From JAQTNA01 sp043743785 (GTDB lineage Bacteria; Pseudomonadota; Gammaproteobacteria; Burkholderiales; Rhodocyclaceae), in assembly GCA_043743785.1 (NCBI GenBank), contig JAYTVW010000106.1:1-64000 (forward strand): a stretch of 64,000 bases of DNA, given 5' to 3'. The position numbers and the translations under genes were made by a program. Position 1 is the first letter of the stretch; each line of letters begins with the position of its first letter. Shown here piece by piece: positions 35,964 to 44,084 of the stretch. Below the pieces are notes generated by a model that had not been told where the DNA came from, did not search any database, and was given only the letters and a program-made list of their open reading frames with translations.

Positions 35964-37637
35964 TCAAAACGCCAGGCCGGCCTGCAGCCAGAAGCGGTTT
36001 TTCACCAGGCTGCCGTCCTGGTCCTGGCCCGTGGCGGTCGGGTTGGGGTTGTCGCCAATGCGCCGCGCCCAGGTCGCCTTGAGGCTGGTGCCGGACAAAC
36101 CTTGCCAGGCCAGGGAGAACCCGGCGCCCTGCAGGCTGAATTCATTCAGGGCAGCACCGCCGGCAAAATCATTGTCGTGGTTGACCCGGACCTTGCCCCA
36201 GTCGTAGAAGCCGGTCAGGCTCAGGTTGCCGGGTAGAGCCTGGCGCAATTCCAGGTTCAACTGCATGCCGTCGCTGCCGCCACCCTCGCTGGACGGGTAG
36301 GCCCGCACGCCGCTGGATCCGCCCAGGTAGAACTTTTCGCCGGAATCCAGATTCTTGCCGGCAATCTGCCCCGAGAGAGCGGCATAGGCCGAAAGGCCCG
36401 GCCTGATGGCCTGCAGGCGATTGAAGCTGTAGCGGAACTTGCTGAAGCGGCCGTCGCTGCGGGTAGTGGCCCCATCTGCGGCCTGATTGGGCGAGCCGTC
36501 CAGATCCACCTTGCCGCTTACCAGGCTCAGGCTGCCGCTGCTGGTTCCGCCCAGGACATCAAACAGATTGCCGCTGAGCCCCAGGGAAACCTCGGACAGA
36601 CGATAAAGTGTCGTGGTGATGCCCGTTGCGCTGTTGTCGAAGGCCTTGCGGTCGTAATTGGCCGTCAGATACAGATTCTGCAAACGGGAACGAAGGAGCG
36701 GATAGCTGGCTTCCAGGCCCTGGGTCTCCGAGGTGCCACGGGCATCCATGCCGATGACGGCATACTTGAGCCAGGAGGCGTTGGCGCCGACGCGCCAGCC
36801 ATCCGCCCCCAGGGGCAGCGTATAGCCGAGACGGCCATAGTCGCTGCCCTCGGTATGCATGAGGCTGACAGTGGCCTGATCGCCCAGCCCGACCGGGCTG
36901 GCGAGGGACAGATTGATCATCACCTTATTCGCCCCGGTGGATCGACTCCCGCCGTTGTCCACACTCCCGTCTCCGCTGACCAGGGGCTTGTCCACCAATT
37001 TGAGCAGCAGGGAGGTTTCGCCTTCCCCGGGGCCTGCTTTCAGATTGCCCTGGACCGCCACTCCCGGCAGATCCTCCAGCAATAGCAAGGCCCGATCGAT
37101 CGCCCCCGATTTGAGTGGAGCCCCGGTAGCCTGGGCCGCCTCCACCCGGTGGATCAGGCGTTCCGGCGCGACGCGGGTCGCCGGGCGTCCTTCAAATTGC
37201 GTTCCACCAAACACCGCCTCGACGATCTGGATAGTGACCTCACCCGCCCCGATCTCTTGGCGCGGCAGATAGGCCCGCACGACCCAGCCCGCCTGGCGAT
37301 AGGCCTGGGCCACTGCCACGGCCGCTTCCTGCAACTCGGCAAAGCTCAAGGAACGATCCAGAAAGGCCTGCACCGCCAGCGCCAGTTGTTCCTGGCTCAT
37401 CAAGCGGTTACCCACGAAACGGAAGGATTTGACGATCACCGTCACCCCGCCGAACGCTTTCATTTCCGGAGGGGCCGGCGTGAGTTCAGGCGGTTGGGCC
37501 TTGGGCAAGGCCAGGCTGCGGCCTTGTTCGATTTGCTGCAGCAAGGCGCCCGCGGAGGTCGGGGTCTGGGCCAGGGTGACTGCAGGCAAGGCCACGCCCA
37601 GTGCAGTCAGGAATAATCGTTTTGAAGTTACGTTCAT
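35964..37637 (-). CDS. TpsB outer membrane transporter (FhaC/ShlB family)
   Basis: TpsB proteins are 16-stranded outer membrane barrels that export their TpsA partner. The 557-residue protein has a signal peptide (cleavage near TLA/QTP), an N-terminal helix/linker, POTRA domains (about residues 65-230; VKSFRFVGN and GEVTIQIVEAVFGG), and a ShlB-type barrel to a C-terminal Phe. The L6 loop motif reads VRAYPSSEGGGSDG, with Ala where most members have Gly (VRGY). The ATG at 37637 gives a complete signal peptide; 37679 would overlap the operator and add 14 non-signal residues. It precedes tpsA by 31 bases, so the order is tpsB-tpsA. Confidence 0.94.
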   Translation of the reverse strand: MNVTSKRLFLTALGVALPAVTLAQTPTSAGALLQQIEQGRSLALPKAQPPELTPAPPEMKAFGGVTVIVKSFRFVGNRLMSQEQLALAVQAFLDRSLSFAELQEAAVAVAQAYRQAGWVVRAYLPRQEIGAGEVTIQIVEAVFGGTQFEGRPATRVAPERLIHRVEAAQATGAPLKSGAIDRALLLLEDLPGVAVQGNLKAGPGEGETSLLLKLVDKPLVSGDGSVDNGGSRSTGANKVMINLSLASPVGLGDQATVSLMHTEGSDYGRLGYTLPLGADGWRVGANASWLKYAVIGMDARGTSETQGLEASYPLLRSRLQNLYLTANYDRKAFDNSATGITTTLYRLSEVSLGLSGNLFDVLGGTSSGSLSLVSGKVDLDGSPNQAADGATTRSDGRFSKFRYSFNRLQAIRPGLSAYAALSGQIAGKNLDSGEKFYLGGSSGVRAYPSSEGGGSDGMQLNLELRQALPGNLSLTGFYDWGKVRVNHDNDFAGGAALNEFSLQGAGFSLAWQGLSGTSLKATWARRIGDNPNPTATGQDQDGSLVKNRFWLQAGLAF

Positions 37638-37643
37638 TGAAAC

Positions 37644-37687
37644 ATGGTCGCGCCTTATCGTCTGGCGAAGCTGACACATGCTGACAT
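37644..37687 (-). promoter_or_regulatory. Direct-repeat operator copy 5, upstream of tpsB
   Basis: On the minus strand, TGTCAGC occurs twice with a 10-base period (37686-37680 and 37676-37670), and GACCAT follows at the conserved offset (37649-37644). The hexamer ends only six bases before the tpsB ATG. If it is a -10 element, the transcript would begin at or near the start codon. Confidence 0.6.
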
Positions 37688-37778
37688 GGGCGAAGGGATG
37701 CAGATTCTTGGTGCAAAAAACAGGGGCCGCCTCAGCGACCCCCTATCATTGCCCCCGGCGGCGGCTGCTTGCCACCGC

Positions 37779-38327
37779 CTACGTGGTGGTACTCGGGTTA
37801 TCCGTGCCGGACTGGGCCGAACGGAAGACCGCCAGCTTTTGCTGGACGAGCTCATAGGTCTTGTCGATGTTACTGGCGATGTCGCCCTTCAACACGTTCA
37901 GGCCCGTCAGGATATCCTTGGCTTCCTTGAAGCCCTGCTCAATACCCTTGCCGATGGTGGTCATGAACTGGTCCACCGCCGTGGCCTGGTCCATGTCGGG
38001 ATGCTGGGCCTTGAAAGCGCCGAACATAGCCGTGGACAAATCCGCTATGCGGGAGGCGGTACCTTCCGGCGTGTTGTCCTGACTGGCGGCAGCCTGGATG
38101 GCGTTGTCGCCCAGGTCGGGCTTGAGGACTTCGTTGAGATTGGAAATGACGCTGGTAAGAAGCAACTGCAAGGTGTGATTCTTGGAGGTGATGGATACCT
38201 CCATGGTGGCCTGCACGATGGCGGCGTTCTGCTGGGTCTTCGCCCCCGCCGCATTCAGCTTGTCGATGGTTTGCTGCTGAGGTGTCCGGCTTTGCGTGAC
38301 ACCGCTGGCTTGCACGCTGGCGATCAT
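37779..38327 (-). CDS. DUF5610 domain protein
   Basis: The 182-residue product resembles DUF5610 proteins: a polar N-terminal part, then TPEGTASRIADLSTAMFGAF, AVDQFMTTIGKGIEQGFKEAKDIL and IASNIDKTYELVQQKL. No signal peptide or membrane helix is seen. A GGGAGGA ribosome binding site precedes the ATG. Function is unknown. It lies upstream of tpsB on the same strand with the operator between them, so it is probably a separate transcription unit. Confidence 0.7.
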   Translation of the reverse strand: MIASVQASGVTQSRTPQQQTIDKLNAAGAKTQQNAAIVQATMEVSITSKNHTLQLLLTSVISNLNEVLKPDLGDNAIQAAASQDNTPEGTASRIADLSTAMFGAFKAQHPDMDQATAVDQFMTTIGKGIEQGFKEAKDILTGLNVLKGDIASNIDKTYELVQQKLAVFRSAQSGTDNPSTTT

Positions 38328-38420
38328 GATGTCCTCCCCAAGGTTTGATTCATGATCTATTTATAGCGGAAGGCTGATATTCCGCACTGGAATATCCTCG
38401 AGAAACTCGTGGTAATGACG

Positions 38421-38446
38421 AACAGGCCGCAATTTGGCGGCCTGTT
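38421..38446 (-). terminator. Hairpin after the ODP-type gene
   Basis: AACAGGCCGC at 38421-38430 pairs with GCGGCCTGTT at 38437-38446 around a 6-base loop, 22 bases past the stop codon of the minus-strand gene. No T-tract follows on that strand. Confidence 0.55.
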
Positions 38447-38467
38447 GTATGGAGGAACCAGAAACGG

Positions 38468-39238
38468 TCAGGGCAGCTTGAAGTTTTCCTGGGTCATCAG
38501 GTCGATGCCGCACTCCAGGTTTTCCACCCAGCCGATGAAGCGATTGACCATTTCCTTGCCTTCGAAACGACAGCCGTGCTGAGGCACGATCATGTCGATA
38601 TCGAGTTTGCGGATCATGTTGGCCCACAGACGGCAGACCTTGTTGGTGACGATGTAGCGGCGGTGAAAGCCGATCATGCTGGGCAGATGGGCGTCAAAAT
38701 TGGTGACCGGCTTGGCGGCTTCCACATGATCCACCAGGGAGGCCCCCAGGTCGCCGGTGAACAGGATTTTCGACACCGGATCGTAGAAGTGGAAATTGCC
38801 CTCCGAATGCATGAAGTGGGCCGAAATCGCATGGATCTGAGCCTTGCCCAGGGGCAGGCGCGCGCCCTGGTCCGGAATGCCGATGATGCGGCCGGTCAAG
38901 TCCCGGCCCGTGGTGAAGTGGGGCACGAAGCGCACCCACAGGCTGGAAATCATCACCTTGCAATGGGACACCACGAACCACTTGTTCACCGAAGCGATGA
39001 TGTCCGGATCCGCATGGGAGGCCAGAATGTAGTCCAGGTCCTTCGACGGCACATATTTCTGCATGCCCATGAGTAGCGCGTTGTAGGTCATGTTGCCGCC
39101 CGGGTCGATGAGGGCGCCGTGGCCGTTGTCCGCGATCAGAAACTGGTTGCACTGAACGGCATGGTCGTGCTCCTCGTCCACCAGGTCATAAAAGGCCAGA
39201 CACACGTGACCATCCTTGTTATACAGTTCGACCGCCAT
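38468..39238 (-). CDS. Metallo-beta-lactamase fold, ODP-type diiron protein
   Basis: The 256-residue protein is a stand-alone metallo-beta-lactamase domain of the oxygen-binding diiron type found in flavodiiron proteins. Candidate iron ligands are His75-x-Asp77-x-Asp79 (SHADPD), His144 (HFMHSEGN), Asp163 (LFTGDLG) and His221 (VPQHGC). It has no flavodoxin or rubredoxin domain. Characterised ODP proteins act in oxygen sensing or chemotaxis-linked signalling, so a sensor role is possible. It sits in line downstream of no obvious partner; the ATPase gene starts upstream on the same strand and ends 38 bases away. Confidence 0.85.
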   Translation of the reverse strand: MAVELYNKDGHVCLAFYDLVDEEHDHAVQCNQFLIADNGHGALIDPGGNMTYNALLMGMQKYVPSKDLDYILASHADPDIIASVNKWFVVSHCKVMISSLWVRFVPHFTTGRDLTGRIIGIPDQGARLPLGKAQIHAISAHFMHSEGNFHFYDPVSKILFTGDLGASLVDHVEAAKPVTNFDAHLPSMIGFHRRYIVTNKVCRLWANMIRKLDIDMIVPQHGCRFEGKEMVNRFIGWVENLECGIDLMTQENFKLP

Positions 39239-39276
39239 AGTTGTTCCCCAAGTATCTGATTATTATCCGAAGTCCG

Positions 39277-41076
39277 TCACGCCACTTGTTGCGGTGGCGC
39301 CACCTTCATGACCTCGTCCATGGTTGTGATGCCGGCGGCGACCTTGGCCGCGCCGCTGATGCGCAAGGGTTTCATGCCTTCCCGGTAGGCCAGATCCCTT
39401 ATTTTCGCCAGATCCGCTTTGGCGGACACCAGTTTCTTCAATTCCGGCGACATGAGCAGGAGTTCATAAATGCCGATCCGCCCCAGGTAGCCGGTCATGC
39501 GGCACTCCAGGCAGCCCACGGGCTGGTAAAAGGCCGGCGGCCGGTTCGCCTTCCAGGGCGCCACCAGAGCATCCCAGGCATCCAACTCTTCCGGCCGGGG
39601 GACGGCAGGCACTTTGCAGTGGGGGCACAGGGTACGCAATAGACGTTGTGCCATGACGCCCAGCAGGGTGGAATTCAGCAGGTAGGCCGGCACGCCCAAA
39701 TCCGCCAGGCGGGTGATGGCCGAGGGCGCATCGTTGGTATGCAGGGTGGTCAGCACCAAGTGCCCCGTCAGCGCCGCCTGGATGGCCATGTCGCCAGTCT
39801 CGAAATCCCGCACCTCACCCACCATGATGATGTCCGGGTCCTGGCGCATGAGGGCGCGCACGCCCTGAGCGAAGCTCATGTCAATGGCGTTCTGCACCTG
39901 TACCTGGTTGAAGGATGGCTCCACCATCTCGATGGGATCCTCGATGGTGCACACATTCACTTCCGGCGTCGCCAGTTGCTTCAGGGTCGAATACAGGGTG
40001 GTAGTCTTGCCGGAACCCGTCGGCCCGGTCACCAGCACGATACCGTTGGGCTGGGAGGTCATGTCATGCCAGCGCCGCACGTCCTCGTCGGAGAAGCCCA
40101 GGTCGGCAAAGTCCCGCACCAGCACTTCCGGATCGAAGATACGCATCACCAGCTTTTCGCCGAAGGCCGTGGGCAGGGTGGACAGGCGCAGTTCCACCTC
40201 CTGGCCCCCCGGCGTGCGCGTCTTGATGCGGCCGTCCTGGGGGCGGCGGCGTTCCACCACGTCCATGCGCCCCAGCACCTTGATGCGGCTGGTCATGGCC
40301 AGCATGACTGTCATGGGAATCTGGTACACCTGATGCAGCACCCCGTCGATGCGAAAGCGCACGATGCCCATGTCGCGTCGCGGCTCCATGTGGATATCGC
40401 TGGCACGCTGTTCGAAGGCGTATTGCCACAGCCAATCGACGATGTGCACAATGTGCTGGTCGTTGGCATCGAACTGGCGGTTGGCCTTGCCCAGTTCCAC
40501 CAACTGCTCAAAATTGGAAAGCTTCGATTTCTGGCTGCCGTCACCATTCTGGGCCGCCTTCTTCACCGAGCGGGCCAGGTTGTAGAACTCCACCAGGTAG
40601 CGGGCGATATCCACCGGATTGGCAACGACCCGGCGAATTTCCTTCTTCAGGATGGGCGCCAGTTCCTTTTCCCACTCCCGCACCCAGGGTTCCGCCGTGG
40701 CAACCACCACTTCCCGGGCACTCACTTCCACCGGCAGGATGCGAAAGCGCGCCGCGTAGGCATTCGACATCACCTCCGTGACCGGGGCGAAATCGATGCG
40801 CAAGGGGTCAATGTGCAGGTAAGGCAGGCCGCTCTTCTCCGCCAGCCATTCGGAGAGGGAATCCAGAGTGAGCGGGCGGCCCGTCACGGCGGACTTCCAC
40901 TTCTGCTCCGCCACCAAGGCCAGGGGATGGGCATCACCCCGGTAATAGCGCCGCTCCTGGCCGAATTTTTCCGCCTCCGCCGGAGCCACCATGCCGTCCG
41001 CCACCAGACCCGCCAGAACGTCGGCAAGCGTCAGCCGGTGTTCCTGAGTGGCATCGGGAGGGAATGAATTCGGCAT
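39277..41076 (-). CDS. GspE/PilB family secretion or pilus ATPase
   Basis: This 599-residue protein is a full-length assembly ATPase. It has an N-terminal MshEN-like region (about 60-165), a second domain with RASDIHMEP, Walker A GPTGSGKTT at 351-359, a Walker B region in QDPDIIMVGEVRD, the His box LTTLHTND, and a zinc-binding CxxC pair (LCPHC and GCLEC). Such enzymes power type II secretion or type IV pilus extension. No other pilus or secretion genes adjoin it. Its distance from the secretin gene at 10151 is 29 kb, so a partnership is only speculative. A GGAT-type ribosome binding site precedes the ATG. Confidence 0.92.
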   Translation of the reverse strand: MPNSFPPDATQEHRLTLADVLAGLVADGMVAPAEAEKFGQERRYYRGDAHPLALVAEQKWKSAVTGRPLTLDSLSEWLAEKSGLPYLHIDPLRIDFAPVTEVMSNAYAARFRILPVEVSAREVVVATAEPWVREWEKELAPILKKEIRRVVANPVDIARYLVEFYNLARSVKKAAQNGDGSQKSKLSNFEQLVELGKANRQFDANDQHIVHIVDWLWQYAFEQRASDIHMEPRRDMGIVRFRIDGVLHQVYQIPMTVMLAMTSRIKVLGRMDVVERRRPQDGRIKTRTPGGQEVELRLSTLPTAFGEKLVMRIFDPEVLVRDFADLGFSDEDVRRWHDMTSQPNGIVLVTGPTGSGKTTTLYSTLKQLATPEVNVCTIEDPIEMVEPSFNQVQVQNAIDMSFAQGVRALMRQDPDIIMVGEVRDFETGDMAIQAALTGHLVLTTLHTNDAPSAITRLADLGVPAYLLNSTLLGVMAQRLLRTLCPHCKVPAVPRPEELDAWDALVAPWKANRPPAFYQPVGCLECRMTGYLGRIGIYELLLMSPELKKLVSAKADLAKIRDLAYREGMKPLRISGAAKVAAGITTMDEVMKVAPPQQVA

Positions 41077-41243
41077 TTATCCTGAACGGAAGAAAACTGG
41101 CGGGAAAGCAGCACTGCCGAACTATAGCGGAGTGGCGCCCCGCACTCAACACACCCCAGAGCTTGTCATGATCTATTTGATCCCTCCGCAAGCCCTTGGC
41201 CGGGCCGGCCACGGCGCTCGCGCCAGCTTGGCTATCCGCCGTG

Positions 41244-42626
41244 TCAGGCTGCCTTGCCTTCGCGATTCCCTGGAAACGCCACTTCCGCCTTCAGTCCCCC
41301 CAGTTCTTTGTCCCGATCCAGGTTAAACCGTGCGCCATGCAGTTCGGCAATACGGGAGACGATGGACAGACCCAGGCCGTGGCCCGACGGGCCGCCATTC
41401 GCCAGGCGATGAAAGCGCTGAAGGGCGGCGTCCCGTTGCTCCGCTGGAATGCCGGGGCCGGAGTCTCCCACCCGCAGCACCGCAGCGCCGTTCGCCGCCG
41501 GCAGAACGGACACCAGCACCCGTCCGCCCTCCGGCGTGTAGCGGATGGCGTTGTCCACCAGGTTGCGCAGCAGAATGCGCAGCCAGTCCGGGGTGCCGGC
41601 GACAGACACCGGCAAGTCCGCTTCCAGGGCAAAATCCAGGTTCTTGTCGAGTGCGGCCGGCCCCTGGGTGGCGCACACCTCCCGGGCCAGTTCCCCCAGA
41701 TCAACGAGGCTGCACTCCGGCAGGCTGCGCTCCGGGTCCAGGCGCGCCAGTTGCAACATCTGTTCCACCAGTCGCGACGCCCGGCCCAAGCCCTGATCCA
41801 GTTGACCCAGGGCATGCTGCCGTTCCCGCTCGTCACGGGCATTCCTGGCCACATGGAGCTGGGCCTGCAGCGCCGCCAGGGGGGTACGCAATTCATGGGC
41901 GGCATCGGAAGTAAAACGCCGCTCCTGCTCCAACGCAGCTTCCACTTCCCCCAGCAGACGGTTCAGGGTGGCGACCAGAGGGGCTACTTCCTCCGGAATG
42001 GCGGTGGCGGGCAGACGTACCAGATGGTCCGCGCCACGCCGGTCCAGTTCTTGGCGCAACTGGGCCAGGGGACGCAGGGCTTGGCCCGTGGCCAACCACA
42101 CCCATAGCGCCAGGAAGGGCGTTCCCAGGAGAATGGGCCACATGAACTGCATCACCGTCCTGGCCACCAACTCGTCCCGAATGGAGTGATCCTCCCCGAC
42201 CTGGACCTGGAAGCGCCCGCCCTCGTCGCGGATGGAGAAATAGCGCCAGTGGCCAAGCGTATCCTCGACTTCGGAAAAGCCGTCCCGGGCCACCAGGGGC
42301 GTTTCCGGCGCATTTGGTGAGCGCAGCAACAAATGACCGGCGCCATCCCGTAACTGGAACATCAACTTTTGGGCTTCCGGCAAGCCATGGTGAGGCGTCG
42401 CGCCCGGACGGTGCGGCCAGGGCGTGCCGGGCTTCAGGTCGCTGTCCTGATCTGCAAGAGCAATGGCCAGCAGGGTATGGGCCACCTGGGACATCTGCAC
42501 ATCGAAGAGTTCGTCCACCTCGTGGTGGGCATTGCGGTAGCTGATGGCGGCCACCAAGGCCCAGAAAATCAGGGAACCGGACAACAACAGGACCAGCAGG
42601 CGCCGTTTCAGTGAACTGGGTTTCAT
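41244..42626 (-). CDS. QseC-like sensor histidine kinase
   Basis: The 460-residue kinase has two membrane helices (about 10-30 and 165-185) round a periplasmic sensor domain, a HAMP-like segment (TGQALRPLAQLRQELDRR), a HisKA domain with FTSDAAHELRTPLAAL, and HATPase motifs NLVDNAIRYTPEGG, GDSGPGIP and GHGLGLSIV. The HisKA sequence is typical of the QseC/PmrB/TctE group. It overlaps its regulator's stop codon by four bases (ATGA) and so is coupled to it. The metal-efflux operon upstream suggests metal or envelope stress as the signal. Confidence 0.93.
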   Translation of the reverse strand: MKPSSLKRRLLVLLLSGSLIFWALVAAISYRNAHHEVDELFDVQMSQVAHTLLAIALADQDSDLKPGTPWPHRPGATPHHGLPEAQKLMFQLRDGAGHLLLRSPNAPETPLVARDGFSEVEDTLGHWRYFSIRDEGGRFQVQVGEDHSIRDELVARTVMQFMWPILLGTPFLALWVWLATGQALRPLAQLRQELDRRGADHLVRLPATAIPEEVAPLVATLNRLLGEVEAALEQERRFTSDAAHELRTPLAALQAQLHVARNARDERERQHALGQLDQGLGRASRLVEQMLQLARLDPERSLPECSLVDLGELAREVCATQGPAALDKNLDFALEADLPVSVAGTPDWLRILLRNLVDNAIRYTPEGGRVLVSVLPAANGAAVLRVGDSGPGIPAEQRDAALQRFHRLANGGPSGHGLGLSIVSRIAELHGARFNLDRDKELGGLKAEVAFPGNREGKAA

Positions 42627-43279
42627 TTCGCCACCAGATAGCCGACGCCGCGCAGAGTACGGATCAGCTCGGCGCCCAGCTTCTTGCGCAGATGGTGGAT
42701 ATGCACTTCCACGGCATTGCTGTCCACTTCCGCCTGCCAGCCGTAGAGGGCCTGCTCCAGCTGAGCCCGGGTCACCACCTGGCCGGCATGTTCCAGCAGG
42801 TGGTGCAGAATGGCGAACTCCTTGGCCAGCAGGGGAATTTCCTGGCCGCCCCGGGTGACCCGGTGGGCCGCCGGATCGAGCACGAGGTCGCCCGTTTCCA
42901 ACAATGGCGTGGCCCGCCCCCCGGCGCGGCGCACCACGGCCCGGATACGCGCTGCCAATTCGAACATGTCCAAGGGCTTCACCAGGTAATCATCGGCACC
43001 GCTATCCAGGCCCTTGATCTTGTCCACCGTGGCATCCCGCGCCGTCAGCACCAGCACCGGCACCCGGTTACCCGTGCTGCGCAGGCGCTGCAAGAGCGTC
43101 AGGCCATCCAGGCGCGGCAGGCCCAGGTCCAGCACCACACAGGCGAACTCCTCCGCCGCCAGGGCCGACTCCCCCGTGACACCGTCCTTCATCCAGTCCA
43201 CCGTGAATCCGGCCTGGGACAGGCCTGTGGACAGGCCGTCTCCGAGCACCGGGTCGTCTTCGATCAGAAGGATGCGCAT
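42623..43279 (-). CDS. QseB/PmrA-like response regulator
   Basis: An OmpR-family regulator of 218 residues: MRILLIEDDPVLGDGLSTGL at the start, phospho-acceptor Asp in VVLDLGLPRLDG (about residue 51), LTARD, LVKPLDMFEL, and a C-terminal winged helix with EFAILHHLLEHAGQVVTRAQLEQALYG, NAVEVHIHHLRKKLG and TLRGVGYLV. This is the classic QseB/PmrA/BasR pattern. Such regulators bind CTTAAG-N5-CTTAAG boxes; two near-perfect ones lie upstream of cytochrome b561 and of the RND operon in this window. Confidence 0.93.
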   Translation of the reverse strand: MRILLIEDDPVLGDGLSTGLSQAGFTVDWMKDGVTGESALAAEEFACVVLDLGLPRLDGLTLLQRLRSTGNRVPVLVLTARDATVDKIKGLDSGADDYLVKPLDMFELAARIRAVVRRAGGRATPLLETGDLVLDPAAHRVTRGGQEIPLLAKEFAILHHLLEHAGQVVTRAQLEQALYGWQAEVDSNAVEVHIHHLRKKLGAELIRTLRGVGYLVAK

Positions 43280-43363
43280 CGTGGGGCGTGAAAGGTGAAA
43301 AGTGAAAGGTGAAATGTAAGGGCACGCTGCGCATGGCCCTTGCGGCTTGGCAAAAGCATGGTA

Positions 43364-43969
43364 TCAGGGCTGCTTGTCGTCGGGCAGCGGCCGATACTGC
43401 CAGCCGCTCACCATGGCCTGGGCCAGGGGGGCACCGCGGCGCTCGTGGAATATCAAGGCGCCCACATGTACCAGGATGAAGGCCAGGATCAGGTTGGCGG
43501 CCACTTCGTGAATTTCCTTGAAGCCGTGGGCCCAATCCTTGGTAATGCCGCGACCAGCCAGCGGACCCAGATCAAACCAGCCGGCGGCGGCGATGAATCC
43601 CGTAGCCACCATGCCCAAGAGCACCGCATACAGTCCCAGATAGGCCAGGCTGGCCCATTGATCGTGGCCGAAGGCGTTGGCGTCGGCTTTTTCGCGCCGC
43701 AGCCACACGGCCGGATGCCAGAAATCGGACCAGCGGGCGTGCCGGGCACCGACCATGCCCCACAGCAGGCGCAGTCCCAGGGTTCCCGCAAACACATATC
43801 CTGCGAAGACATGGACATGCCAGAGGGACTCCCGGGCCGGTCCCTTGGCAAACAAGTCTTCGCTGAGCTCGGTGCCAAAGAGGCACAGGATGACCACGAC
43901 CAGCGTCCAGTGGATCAAACGCAGTACGGGGTCATAAGCCTTGCTGCGGCGGTAGGTGACGGTGTCCAT
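43364..43969 (-). CDS. Cytochrome b561-family membrane protein
   Basis: The 201-residue protein has four membrane helices and the histidines expected to ligate two haems (LIHWTL, HVHVFAGY, and EIHEVAAN with HVGALIFH). It matches small cytochrome b561 (b-type, quinol-linked) proteins of proteobacteria. The ATG at 43969 is chosen because TTTGGAG precedes it; the earlier in-frame ATG at 43999 adds ten unrelated residues. It ends 84 bases before the response regulator and likely heads that operon. A CTTAAG-type box lies 45 bases upstream. Confidence 0.9.
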   Translation of the reverse strand: MDTVTYRRSKAYDPVLRLIHWTLVVVILCLFGTELSEDLFAKGPARESLWHVHVFAGYVFAGTLGLRLLWGMVGARHARWSDFWHPAVWLRREKADANAFGHDQWASLAYLGLYAVLLGMVATGFIAAAGWFDLGPLAGRGITKDWAHGFKEIHEVAANLILAFILVHVGALIFHERRGAPLAQAMVSGWQYRPLPDDKQP

Positions 43970-44013
43970 GAATTTCTCCAAACAGGCAATGCCCCGCACC
44001 TTACGCCCCGAGG

Positions 44014-44030
44014 CTTAAGCCATGCTTATG
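44014..44030 (-). promoter_or_regulatory. PmrA/QseB-type box upstream of cytochrome b561
   Basis: CTTAAG-CCATG-CTTATG matches the CTTAAG-N5-CTTAAG consensus with one mismatch, 45-61 bases upstream of the cytochrome b561 start. It probably serves autoregulation of the cytochrome-regulator-kinase unit by the encoded regulator. Confidence 0.55.
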
Positions 44031-44040
44031 GTGGTCGCTT

Positions 44041-44078
44041 GCCGGGTAGCAACCCGGCTTGTCGGAATAAATTCCGAC
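44041..44078. repeat. Two adjacent short palindromes, REP-like
   Basis: GCCGGGT-AGCA-ACCCGGC at 44041-44058 is followed by GTCGGAAT-AA-ATTCCGAC at 44061-44078. The second resembles the REP-like element at 7069-7127 in its GTCGG/CCGAC ends. They lie between the efflux operon's last gene and cytochrome b561, and could end transcription. Confidence 0.7.
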
Positions 44079-44084
44079 CTAAAT

